9,439 nt of DNA from Methanoregula sp. (GCA_003157895.1 PMKW01000154.1:506-9944), one strand, 5' to 3'. Shown: positions 1 to 5,037, counted from the first letter of the stretch. Numbers and translations: made by a program. The notes: generated by a model from the letters alone, not told the origin.

Positions 1-42
1 CTGTGCGGCATTTGCATTGGCCTGTGCGGCATTTGCATTGGC
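1..42. repeat. Two perfect 21-bp tandem repeats inside the edge gene
   Basis: Bases 1-21 and 22-42 are identical. Read on the minus strand, each unit encodes seven residues of the AQANANA type. A degenerate unit follows at 43-60, so the array may continue beyond the left edge. The 21-bp unit keeps frame, so copy-number change would lengthen or shorten the protein by heptads. Confidence 0.9.
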
Positions 43-225
43 CTGCGCGTTTGCCTGTGCATTGTTCCGGATATTCTCCTTGGTGCGTTCCTCGTCCAGT
101 GCCTGTTTCCGTCCCTGTTCTGTCGCCAGTTCACGCTCATGCTGGAGGTTCTGTTCCTGCTGTCGTCCCTGTTCCCGCGCCAGTTCCAGGCGCTTTTCAT
201 CATCCCGTGAAGTTAGATCATCCAT
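1..225 (-). CDS. N-terminal part of a Gln/Asn/Ala-rich coiled-coil protein (runs off left edge)
   Basis: The reading frame is open from an ATG at 225 to the window edge, giving 75 residues; the C-terminus lies outside. A GGGAG ribosome binding site sits about 8 bases before the ATG. Residues 1-55 are highly charged and rich in Gln, Glu and Arg, with no hydrophobic stretch, so there is no signal peptide and a long helix or coiled coil is expected. A ten-residue motif ELA-R/T-EQGR-Q/K-Q occurs at 14-23 and again at 32-41, an 18-residue period. From residue 56 the sequence changes to an Ala/Gln/Asn repeat (AQANANA) encoded by perfect 21-bp DNA repeats. I do not recognise the family. The intact frame, the ribosome binding site and the protein-level repeats make it a real gene; function is unknown. 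Confidence 0.7.
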   Translation of the reverse strand, partial: MDDLTSRDDEKRLELAREQGRQQEQNLQHERELATEQGRKQALDEERTKENIRNNAQANAQANANAAQANANAAQ

Positions 226-381
226 GTAAAAACACTCCCGTTTCCCTGAATTATGTTCATCTTTCCCGCTATGCCCGTTTTTTCCAGGGGACTCATCTGA
301 TATGAGTGACGCTGTCCCGATTTTTTGTCTGGTTTGTTACCGAACAAGAGCATGCCTCCTAGTGCGGGAGATTCTATTAAT

Positions 382-590
382 CTTTCCGGATGTTGCAAAA
401 TTTGTATAATCAAAACGATCGTTTCAGGATTTGCCGGTTTTTATATGCCGATAGCATCAGGGCAGATGATAAGAGATTGGATATACCTGAATTCAAAGGG
501 ATGACAGCCGTCAGACTGGTGCAGGATAGTTTTCCTGCAGCAAAGCACCACCCATAACGGTTTGCTTCAAATTTTGCAACAACCGGCAAG
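382..590. repeat. Long inverted repeat flanking about 163 bp, possible MITE-like element
   Basis: Bases 382-404 and the reverse complement of 568-590 agree at 21 of 23 positions (core TGTTGCAAAATTTG). The copies face each other across 163 bases that contain no gene. The hexamer TTAATC lies at the outer side of both arms (377-382 and 593-598), like a short target duplication, although the spacing is off by two bases on the right. Alternatives are a pair of operator sites or a long hairpin RNA. The repeat itself is plain in the sequence; its nature is inferred. Confidence 0.55.
520..539. repeat. Perfect hairpin, 7-bp stem
   Basis: TGCAGGA (520-526) pairs with TCCTGCA (533-539) around a 6-base loop. 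It lies between the arms of the larger inverted repeat. No T-tract follows, so it is not a simple terminator. A near copy of its core occurs at 5038-5053. Confidence 0.55.
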
Positions 591-631
591 GTTTAATCAT
601 TCCCCCGCTCTATGGTGGCTTACTCTGATAG

Positions 632-650
632 CGGTAAAAATAAATTACCG
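632..650 (+). promoter_or_regulatory. Promoter of the hendecad/DUF1328 operon, TATA box inside a palindrome
   Basis: CGGTAA and TTACCG form a perfect dyad with a 7-base A/T spacer (AAATAAA) that serves as a plausible TATA box. A start site 25-30 bases downstream (around 668-672) leaves a short leader containing the AAAGGAG ribosome binding site at 679-685. A dyad centred on the TATA box suits a repressor that would block TBP/TFB. The promoter role is inferred from spacing. Confidence 0.5.
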
Positions 651-697
651 TCATTAATTTTGAAAAATCATATCAGGGAAAGGAGTTGAAAACACCC

Positions 698-931
698 ATG
701 ACAGATGATCTGAAAGTAAAGGCCAGCAAAGCCGCCGATGACGCACGCGTGGCCGTCCATGCAGCCTATGATGATGCTAACGTTGCTCTTCATAACACCC
801 TCAAAGATGCAGGTGAGGCAGTGAACAAAGCATCAGATGATACCAAGATCGGTGCCCACAAAGCGGTTGCTGATGCCAGAATAGCCGCACACGAAGCCGG
901 ATCAAAAATGAAGAAGATGCAGGGTGCGTAA
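698..931 (+). CDS. 77-residue helical protein made of seven 11-residue (hendecad) repeats
   Basis: The start is the ATG at 698, 12 bases after AAAGGAG; an in-frame TTG at 686 touches the ribosome binding site and is unlikely. The protein divides exactly into seven 11-residue units with no residue left over. Units 2-6 follow roughly A-x-D-D-A-x-V/I-A-x-H-x: AADDARVAVHA, AYDDANVALHN, TLKDAGEAVNK, ASDDTKIGAHK, AVADARIAAHE. The first and last units are degenerate caps. There is no cysteine, signal peptide or membrane segment. Eleven-residue periodicity is typical of right-handed hendecad coiled coils and of amphipathic helices such as group 3 LEA stress proteins, where the helix lies on membranes or fills space during desiccation. 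The DUF1328 gene starts 3 bases after its stop, so the two are co-transcribed. I know no named family for it; a structural or stress role is inference. Confidence 0.85.
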   Translation: MTDDLKVKASKAADDARVAVHAAYDDANVALHNTLKDAGEAVNKASDDTKIGAHKAVADARIAAHEAGSKMKKMQGA

Positions 932-934
932 ACT

Positions 935-1090
935 ATGGCTGATTTGATTTATCTTGCGGTAGTTTTCCTTGTGCTTGCCCTGGTGTTCTTTATTCTGGGC
1001 ATGAAAGGTATTGCAGGTTTCACTATGGAAATCGCGAAATGGCTCGTTATAATCTTTGTCATTGTCGCCATTGTTACATTCATATTATAA
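935..1090 (+). CDS. DUF1328 (UPF0391/YtjA-like) small membrane protein
   Basis: This 51-residue protein has two transmembrane helices (about residues 5-22 and 36-51) joined by a short Gly-containing turn, GMKGIAGFT. The pattern of a hydrophobic helix with VVFLVLALV, a Gly-rich turn with GIAG, an AK pair, and a second hydrophobic helix matches the DUF1328 family. Those bacterial proteins are about 50-60 residues long, usually annotated as YtjA-like, and often found with stress-induced genes, but have no proven biochemical role. The ribosome binding site AGGGTG (921-926) lies inside the end of the upstream gene, 8 bases before the ATG, and the intergenic gap is 3 bases, so translation is probably coupled. 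Family recognition is by pattern. Confidence 0.85.
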   Translation: MADLIYLAVVFLVLALVFFILGMKGIAGFTMEIAKWLVIIFVIVAIVTFIL

Positions 1091-1130
1091 CGGAAGCCTG
1101 GAGGGAAGAGAAATACTACGGTATCCGAAA

Positions 1131-1151
1131 TGCCACATAAAAAAATGTGCA
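1131..1151 (+). terminator. Possible terminator hairpin after the two-gene operon
   Basis: TGC(C)ACAT and ATGTGCA pair with one bulged C around an A-rich loop, 40 bases after the DUF1328 stop. A T5 run follows at about 1171-1176. The stem is weak, so the call is tentative. Confidence 0.3.
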
Positions 1152-1211
1152 TTTCCTGATCCCCCCGTTTTTCCCTCAGGGTCGATCCAAAGACTTTCAG
1201 GCATAGCGGAG

Positions 1212-1219
1212 ATATATTC
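1212..1219 (+). promoter_or_regulatory. TATA box for the AI-2E family permease (leaderless transcript)
   Basis: ATATATTC, preceded by a purine-rich BRE-like GCGGAG, is centred about 31 bases before the ATG at 1247. A start site near 1242 gives almost no leader. This argues for the ATG at 1247 rather than the in-frame TTG at 1238, which would lie upstream of the transcript. Confidence 0.45.
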
Positions 1220-1246
1220 ATTACCCTTGAACTGGATTTGACAACT

Positions 1247-2272
1247 ATGGATCCTTTTCAGTTACGTGAAGACCACCAGCTGCTCCTCCTTATCTGTGCC
1301 ATCTATATTCTTTGCATCGTGGTATTCTGGGCGCTGATAACCGTATTAATCTGGGCAGCTGCCATTGCAACCGCTCTTTTGCCTTTTCATAAAAAGCTCT
1401 CACGCATAGTAAAACCCTCAGTATCGGTCACTTTCATAACCGTCTGGGTCCTGCTCATCATCCTGCTCGTGCTCTCGGTCTCGTCGAGTATATTGTACGG
1501 AAACATCGACCGTATCGGGACCATGGTTGCATCACTGGTTCACGGTTTTCAGAATACCGGTCTCTCAGCTTTCCTGCCAACCTTCACTGAGGCACAATTC
1601 TCCAATATGCCCGGGACCCTTGTCCATCTCCTGCTGCAATCGCTCCTGTCGCTGACCGGTAATGTCATGCAGTCACTTATTTCGGTCATCATCTTCTTCC
1701 TCTCGCTCTCGATGCTGCTGTATTACGGGGAACATATAGGGAATACGGTTATGCGGATGTTTTCCCCTAAACTTTCCTGTGCCATGGAAAAGATGGCGGA
1801 GATTTCCACCAATACCATCTATGCCCTCATTGTTGTCCAGATTTCCGCAGCAGTTATTTCATTTCTCCTTGCGATCCCTTTTTTCACTTTCCTTGGTGTT
1901 GAAGACCCGCTCCTGTTCGCAACCCTGATCGGTCTTGCCATGCTGATCCCGCTCATCGGCGCCCAGATTATGATCCTCTTCTATGCCCTCTATTTCATGA
2001 GCCTTGGCGATACCGGGAGGGCAGTCATCACCCTGCTTGCCGGCTATCCGCTCCTGAGCGGGTGGATTGATTTCTATTACCGGCCGGTGATGATGGGAAA
2101 ACGGGTCGCCATTCCTCCGGTCATGATGATGATCGGCATCTTTGCCGGTGTCCCGTTCCTGGGTATCGCGGGTTTCATTATCGGCCCGGTACTCATTGCG
2201 CTTGCCGTGACCGGGTATAAAATACTTGCAGAAGAAGTGTGCGACCCAAAAGCACGGTCTCACCAAAACTGA
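1247..2272 (+). CDS. AI-2E/DUF20 family membrane transporter
   Basis: This 341-residue protein has the layout of the AI-2E transporter (PF01594, formerly UPF0118/DUF20) family. Two close N-terminal helices (about 10-50) are followed by a helix at about 60-85, a poorly hydrophobic extracytoplasmic region (about 85-145), and then five or so helices to the C-terminus. The diagnostic end motif is present: GVPFLGIAGFIIGPV at about 301-315, preceded by an MMIGIFAG segment. Family length is typically 340-380, so it is complete. Members include E. coli TqsA (quorum-signal export) and sodium/proton antiporters; the substrate cannot be told from sequence. The gene stands alone behind its own TATA box, with little ribosome binding site, and is convergent with the BofA-family gene. 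The short C-terminal tail is hydrophilic. Confidence 0.88.
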   Translation: MDPFQLREDHQLLLLICAIYILCIVVFWALITVLIWAAAIATALLPFHKKLSRIVKPSVSVTFITVWVLLIILLVLSVSSSILYGNIDRIGTMVASLVHGFQNTGLSAFLPTFTEAQFSNMPGTLVHLLLQSLLSLTGNVMQSLISVIIFFLSLSMLLYYGEHIGNTVMRMFSPKLSCAMEKMAEISTNTIYALIVVQISAAVISFLLAIPFFTFLGVEDPLLFATLIGLAMLIPLIGAQIMILFYALYFMSLGDTGRAVITLLAGYPLLSGWIDFYYRPVMMGKRVAIPPVMMMIGIFAGVPFLGIAGFIIGPVLIALAVTGYKILAEEVCDPKARSHQN

Positions 2273-2299
2273 TTTTTCATAGCAGTGTCATGGATCCGT

Positions 2300-2328
2300 C
2301 GTTTATGTGACCCTGTGAATCATAAACG
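2300..2328. terminator. Inverted repeat between convergent genes
   Basis: CGTTTATG (2300-2307) pairs perfectly with CATAAACG (2321-2328) around a 13-base loop, 28 bases after the permease stop. It may end permease transcription or act as an mRNA end structure. No T-tract follows on the plus strand, so the role is uncertain. Confidence 0.35.
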
Positions 2329-2375
2329 CACAGTCCAGCCGGGCTGCCATAAATCAGACAATTCCTGAACGTTCT

Positions 2376-2393
2376 TAAGAAAAAGAGAGGATT
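2376..2393 (-). terminator. Pyrimidine-rich archaeal terminator of the BofA-family gene
   Basis: On the minus strand the sequence a few bases past the stop reads ATCCTCTCTTTTTCTT. Oligo-T tracts with a CT-rich lead suit archaeal intrinsic termination, which needs no hairpin. A very similar tract lies beyond the lipoprotein stop at 5280. Confidence 0.45.
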
Positions 2394-2398
2394 CTCAT

Positions 2399-2668
2399 CT
2401 ATAACACAACTCCTGCCAGATGCAGGATGATCACAATGATCACGCCCACCAGTCCGCCAATTGCAGAGACCAGAACAGTAATCCAGTCGATCGGGATATC
2501 GGAAGCTCCGAAAATGCCCATTATATGAAACAGGTTTAAAAGAAAGAGGACAATGACACCGACGATAGCGTTGACAACAAGGGTGATAACATCTTTCAGG
2601 AGATAATAGAGAATAAATGCCACCACAACTGCGAGGAGGATAAGGACTCCGGAACTCAATATATCCAT
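2399..2668 (-). CDS. BofA-family (pro-sigmaK processing inhibitor-like) integral membrane protein
   Basis: This 89-residue protein is almost entirely hydrophobic, with three helices at about 5-24, 30-53 and 63-88. The central signature is that of the BofA family (PF07441): VNAIVGVIVLFLLNLF at 32-47 (conserved Asn33 and Asn45), then an IPIDWITVLVSAIGGLVGV segment at 58-76, matching the family pattern IPIN-x-x-T-x-x-x-x-x-x-x-G-x-x-G. In Bacillus, BofA inhibits the SpoIVFB protease during sporulation. Archaea have neither sigma factors nor endospores, so the function here must differ, perhaps control of a membrane metalloprotease. A GAGGG ribosome binding site lies about 12 bases before the ATG. 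Confidence 0.85.
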   Translation of the reverse strand: MDILSSGVLILLAVVVAFILYYLLKDVITLVVNAIVGVIVLFLLNLFHIMGIFGASDIPIDWITVLVSAIGGLVGVIIVIILHLAGVVL

Positions 2669-2710
2669 GCTCTAGTCTACCCTCGATTCATGTATTAATA
2701 ATTTTGCGTG

Positions 2711-2723
2711 AAAAATAAATTTT
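2711..2723 (-). promoter_or_regulatory. Possible TATA box for the BofA-family gene
   Basis: On the minus strand GCAAAATTTATTTTT reads as a BRE/TATA-like element about 50 bases before the ATG, leaving room for a leader that carries the GAGGG ribosome binding site. A second A/T block at 2693-2704 is closer and could serve instead, so the exact box is uncertain. Confidence 0.3.
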
Positions 2724-2818
2724 GCACCAACACAACCTTTTCCTTTTTTCGTTACCCATGCCGATTTTTTGGTGCACAGGGAAAGCAAAAACATGTGGGG
2801 GCGGGGGGCAGGTTTTTT

Positions 2819-2826
2819 AAAAAAAA
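2819..2826 (-). terminator. Oligo-T terminator of the small lipoprotein gene
   Basis: The minus strand reads eight T followed by six A, about 48 bases after the lipoprotein stop at 2875. An uninterrupted T8 tract is a good archaeal intrinsic terminator. No stable stem precedes it. Confidence 0.45.
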
Positions 2827-2874
2827 CAGTGATTTCAACCGCTTTTTCGTCCCACCCGAACTTTGATGTCGGTT

Positions 2875-3084
2875 CTACCGGTGTGGATTTGTGGTGTAGA
2901 CGGTGGGTGCAGTGGGCGCAGGGGGTGCGGGGGGTGCAGTGGGGGCGGTGACCTGGGTCTGGGCCGGACTCACAGCCGGATTCGGCTGCGTGTTCGCGGG
3001 CGTGGTCGTGGTTGTGCAACCAGCCACGAGTGCGAGTGCAATGCATATTACTACTATCAGAGTTGCCTTTTTAATGTCGATCAT
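2875..3084 (-). CDS. Small Thr/Pro/Ala-rich lipoprotein
   Basis: The 69-residue protein starts at the ATG at 3084, about 8 bases after GGAAGGA. A Lys-containing n-region (MIDIKK) and a hydrophobic core (8-20) lead to a lipobox VAGC with Cys23, so it should be exported and anchored to the outer face of the membrane by a lipid on Cys23. The mature part is only 46 residues: TTTTT, then a low-complexity stretch rich in Pro, Ala, Thr and Gln (APPAPPAPTAPT near the end) and a short YTTNPHR tail. There is no globular domain, so it may be a stalk or spacer, or the remains of a larger lipoprotein. The plus strand opposite the linker is a G-quadruplex motif. The gene has its own strong TATA box and terminator, so it is monocistronic. 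Confidence 0.65.
   Translation of the reverse strand: MIDIKKATLIVVICIALALVAGCTTTTTPANTQPNPAVSPAQTQVTAPTAPPAPPAPTAPTVYTTNPHR
2905..2945 (+). other. G-quadruplex-capable G-tract array
   Basis: Five G-runs of 3, 3, 5, 6 and 5 bases (2905, 2914, 2921, 2929, 2941) are separated by loops of 6, 4, 3 and 6 bases, which meets the standard four-run G-quadruplex rule. It lies on the strand opposite the lipoprotein mRNA, in the template strand, and follows from the GGN/GCN codons of the Pro/Ala linker. Confidence 0.6.
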
Positions 3085-3737
3085 ATCTCCAATCCTTCCC
3101 TTTCGGGGTGTTCCCTCATCGCTATGGAGAAATATATACTTTACTCCTGAAATCATTTTTTGTAATATGGCGGTGATATCGAGCAGGGGATCCATAATTT
3201 ATGAGAGGGTAGCAGGAGGAAATAATCACCGTTTCCTTATGTCATCGGGAAACACGTTTCGGTATGATAAAGATATAAGTTCCTTTATAGAGAGAAGTTT
3301 CTATTCGCGTTCTGTTACCGTTTCTCATGACGGGGGTACCAAAACAGAGAGAGTCATTTGAATATGCAGTCAGTCAGGGAAAGCCCTGCCAAGGCAGATC
3401 TCCGGAACAAAAAATCCTTCACCGGATCTTCGTCCTGCTTTTCCGGGCTCTGTTCTTCAACAGGTCCAGGCAGGATCGCTCCCACGCACTTCCCTGCCCC
3501 TGCATCCGGCATGAATCCCGGGAACCTGAAAAAAAGGAATACAACAAACTTTCTCTCAGTTACCCGTAGCGAATAAAAGGAGGTTCTTTCCGGTATCTGA
3601 TTTCGATTGAGAACGCACCATGCTGACAAAGTGCTGCCGGGGAGATTTAACATCAGTTAAAAGAAGTATGCGCCCCTGAACGTTGAGGCAGAGTGCGTAT
3701 ACTGCAAAGTGACGTAAATGAAAGAAAAGGTTTGGAT
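3085..3737. other. 653-base interval without a convincing gene
   Basis: It contains the lipoprotein promoter (3131-3140) and otherwise only weak frames. One is a 40-codon plus-strand frame at 3239-3361 whose nearest ribosome binding site is 17 bases from the ATG. Another is a 99-codon minus-strand frame (3354-3653) with an unnatural composition. Small hairpins cluster in 3375-3480: CAGGG/CCCTG at 3375-3388, overlapping CTGCC/GGCAG at 3386-3397, and CTGTT/AACAG with a CTTC loop further on. A structured RNA or a decayed gene is possible; nothing identifies either. Confidence 0.5.
3131..3140 (-). promoter_or_regulatory. Strong TATA box of the small lipoprotein gene
   Basis: On the minus strand GTAAAGTATATATTTC combines an A-rich BRE with a near-consensus TATA box. 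A start about 25 bases downstream (near 3109) leaves a leader of about 25 bases holding the GGAAGGA ribosome binding site. Confidence 0.6.
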
Positions 3738-3890
3738 TTATATTAACGAATCGAGTCCCCAGCACATGAGAAAAACTGCTAATACAAGTCCTTCATTAGA
3801 CAGCGGGAAAACCTTTACAAACGATAATACGATCGCAATCACTCCAACGAGTACTGCTAAAATACGTGACAATTTAGTTACATTTGTCAT
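3738..3890 (-). CDS. 50-residue two-helix membrane protein, unknown family
   Basis: The ATG at 3890 follows a strong GGAAGGA by 8 bases. An in-frame ATG at 3914 would add eight residues (MPTGRTTR) but has only a tight GGAG. The protein has a short polar start (MTNVTKLSR), a transmembrane helix at about 10-28 (ILAVLVGVIAIVLSFVKVF), a loop PLSNEG, and a second helix at 34-50 that carries a Cys and a Trp and ends GLDSLI. It belongs to the class of tiny membrane proteins that default gene callers miss. A TATA box at 3964-3973 and a T-rich stretch after the stop bracket it as an independent gene. I do not recognise the family. Position-specific ribosome binding site, promoter and clean two-helix profile support it. 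Confidence 0.65.
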   Translation of the reverse strand: MTNVTKLSRILAVLVGVIAIVLSFVKVFPLSNEGLVLAVFLMCWGLDSLI

Positions 3891-4303
3891 ACGTGTTGTC
3901 CTTCCTGTTGGCATGCTCCAACAATCTCCTCAATGTCCTTCTTCTTCTTATCCTCTTCTGTCGATTATAAAAATTGTAATGAAAAAGGTCCGATCAGGTT
4001 TGATCTCAACCCGACAACATTCATAGATTCCTGGAGGTCTTTGGAGAAAAGTTCATCACGGCAAGGGCAACTCTTCTTTACGCTGTCACAGAAATGCTGC
4101 CCCTTAAAATTCCAAATGGCAGTCAATGATGAGGGATTGCATACCTGACGTCCCCTGCAGCGGGAAAGGATGTGCATGGTCCTTTGATAATCATTGTGTC
4201 GTTATCAGTATCGGAAAAGGATTATGCACAAACCAGAAAAAAAGGGCCCTTAAGGGTATTGTGGCTGATTGATCATAATAACGGCAATCCGCAGGGAATG
4301 CCG
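3891..4303. other. 413-base interval without a convincing gene
   Basis: It holds the promoter of the 50-residue membrane protein (3964-3973), a perfect palindrome CCCTTAAGGG at 4247-4256, and a possible TATA box at 4273-4281 for the CxxC protein. A 25-codon Lys/Glu-rich minus-strand frame ends with TGA overlapping the ATG at 3890, but it has no start codon. Longer frames on both strands here show no ribosome binding site and no recognisable motif. Confidence 0.5.
3964..3973 (-). promoter_or_regulatory. TATA box of the 50-residue membrane protein gene
   Basis: The minus strand reads TTTTTATAAT, with an A-rich TACAA immediately upstream as BRE. A start near 3942 gives a leader of about 50 bases that includes the GGAAGGA ribosome binding site. 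Confidence 0.5.
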
Positions 4304-4633
4304 GTGAATTACTGTTCCGTCTGCAAAAGAGAAGAAAAGAAAATGAGCGAAAACCCAACCCTGCATTGTCCGGTATGTGGCAGCACACGTGACCGGATAT
4401 CAGGTGATGCCCTGGAAAAAGTGTGCCGGGAAAATATACCGGTAAAGGACTCAGAAAAAAGAGTTGAAAAATGTGCTCTGGAGAAATCATTTGCTATTAA
4501 TTATAACGCTCCCGGGGGCCCTGAACCCGCCACTCTGGCATCCCCCGGTTGCGATTATGCCATATTACCTGTACACTATCGCGGGGGAAAATTTCCCGTC
4601 CAGGTAATGGCGAGGCATCGCAATGCGCCATGA
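4304..4633 (+). CDS. Small protein with two CxxC pairs (zinc-ribbon-like), unknown function
   Basis: The frame is open from about 4172; I favour a GTG start at 4304, 6 bases after AGGGA (4293-4297), giving 109 residues. An ATG at 4298 is also possible. Cys4-x2-Cys7 and Cys22-x2-Cys25 (YCSVCK and HCPVCGS) form the typical four-ligand zinc-ribbon pattern, separated by 14 mostly charged residues. A charged helical stretch (30-62) with Cys41 and Cys57 follows. From about residue 63 the sequence turns Pro/Gly-rich and irregular, which may mean the true protein is shorter or that the 3' part has decayed by frameshift. Zinc ribbons of this size often bind nucleic acid or a protein partner, but nothing here tells which. 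Treat the start and C-terminus as uncertain. Confidence 0.5.
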   Translation: MNYCSVCKREEKKMSENPTLHCPVCGSTRDRISGDALEKVCRENIPVKDSEKRVEKCALEKSFAINYNAPGGPEPATLASPGCDYAILPVHYRGGKFPVQVMARHRNAP

Positions 4634-4714
4634 GCCCACAACGGGCGGCAGGGTTGGCGCAAGGGGGGAGATCATCACGTGAAAAGAGGGTTTCTCCAGA
4701 GCAGAAATATGCTT

Positions 4715-4927
4715 TTAATCTGTGCCCCGGCCTGCCTGACTCAGATATATTTTATGCTCCTGCAAATCGATCCTGAATAATTTGGGATTTTCTATCAAAT
4801 CCGGAACTTTAATTCTCATCTCTTCCAGTTCCGCAAAAGAGAAAAATTCCTGTTTTTCTGATTTCCCCTCCATCCGGACCAGGGTCACGCCAGTATCGGT
4901 TTTTTTACATTTGAAGATGTTTTCCAT
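4715..4927 (-). CDS. 70-residue orphan protein, unknown function
   Basis: I place the start at the ATG at 4927. It has no ribosome binding site, but a TATA box (4953-4963) is centred 30 bases upstream, which fits a leaderless transcript. A longer frame from 4990 would put the promoter inside the gene. The protein is soluble and of normal composition. The first half looks like two beta strands joined by a turn (IFKCKKTDTGVTLVRMEG). The rest is a helix (FSFAELEEMRIKVPDLIE) and a final strand pair (KLFRIDLQEHKIYLSQ). One Cys at residue 7 is the only cysteine. No motif identifies it. Ordinary codon use and the clean promoter support it as real. Confidence 0.6.
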   Translation of the reverse strand: MENIFKCKKTDTGVTLVRMEGKSEKQEFFSFAELEEMRIKVPDLIENPKLFRIDLQEHKIYLSQAGRGTD

Positions 4928-4948
4928 ACATGTCTTAATGCAGTACAG

Positions 4949-4967
4949 CCGTATTTTAATATTACGG
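4949..4967 (-). promoter_or_regulatory. Dyad-flanked TATA box of the 70-residue orphan gene
   Basis: CCGTA (4949-4953) and TACGG (4963-4967) flank an A/T-only 9-base core that reads ATATTAAAA on the minus strand. The core is the TATA box and the arms could be an operator. The arrangement resembles the palindrome around the TATA box at 632-650. Confidence 0.45.
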
Positions 4968-5037
4968 TCAGCACGACGGTAAAGGAGCATCAGGCGTGCA
5001 ACCCCGCCGATAAGGCATTCCGCAGTTCATGCGTACA

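Larger units (their letters stand above)
226..697. other. 472-base non-coding interval with inverted repeats
   Basis: No convincing gene is present. The interval separates the divergent edge gene and the hendecad-protein operon. It holds a 23-bp inverted repeat (382-404 with 568-590), a 12-bp perfect palindrome AAACGATCGTTT at 413-424, a hairpin at 520-539, and the operon promoter at 632-650. A 66-codon minus-strand frame at 213-413 overlaps the edge gene, has no ribosome binding site and resembles nothing I know. Confidence 0.6.

Noticed and set aside
3..305. Open plus-strand frames at the left edge
   Set aside because: They are the antisense of the Gln/Asn/Ala-rich coiled-coil gene; the repeats create long stop-free antisense frames. 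No ribosome binding site.
949..1221. Minus-strand frame of 90 codons over the DUF1328 gene
   Set aside because: Overlaps a recognised family gene on the other strand and has no start signal.
3239..3361. Plus-strand 40-codon frame starting MSSGNTFRYD
   Set aside because: Composition is plausible, but the nearest AGGAGG is 17 bases from the ATG and no family is recognisable; too weak to list as a gene.
3354..3653. Minus-strand frame of 99 codons
   Set aside because: Unnatural composition, no ribosome binding site or promoter, and overlaps structured plus-strand sequence.
3893..3968. Lys/Glu-rich minus-strand frame whose TGA overlaps the ATG at 3890
   Set aside because: It has no start codon between the preceding stop and the end, and the TATA box lies at its beginning.
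3965..4177. Minus-strand frame of 70 codons
   Set aside because: No ribosome binding site, no motif, and it overlaps the promoter of the gene at 3738-3890.
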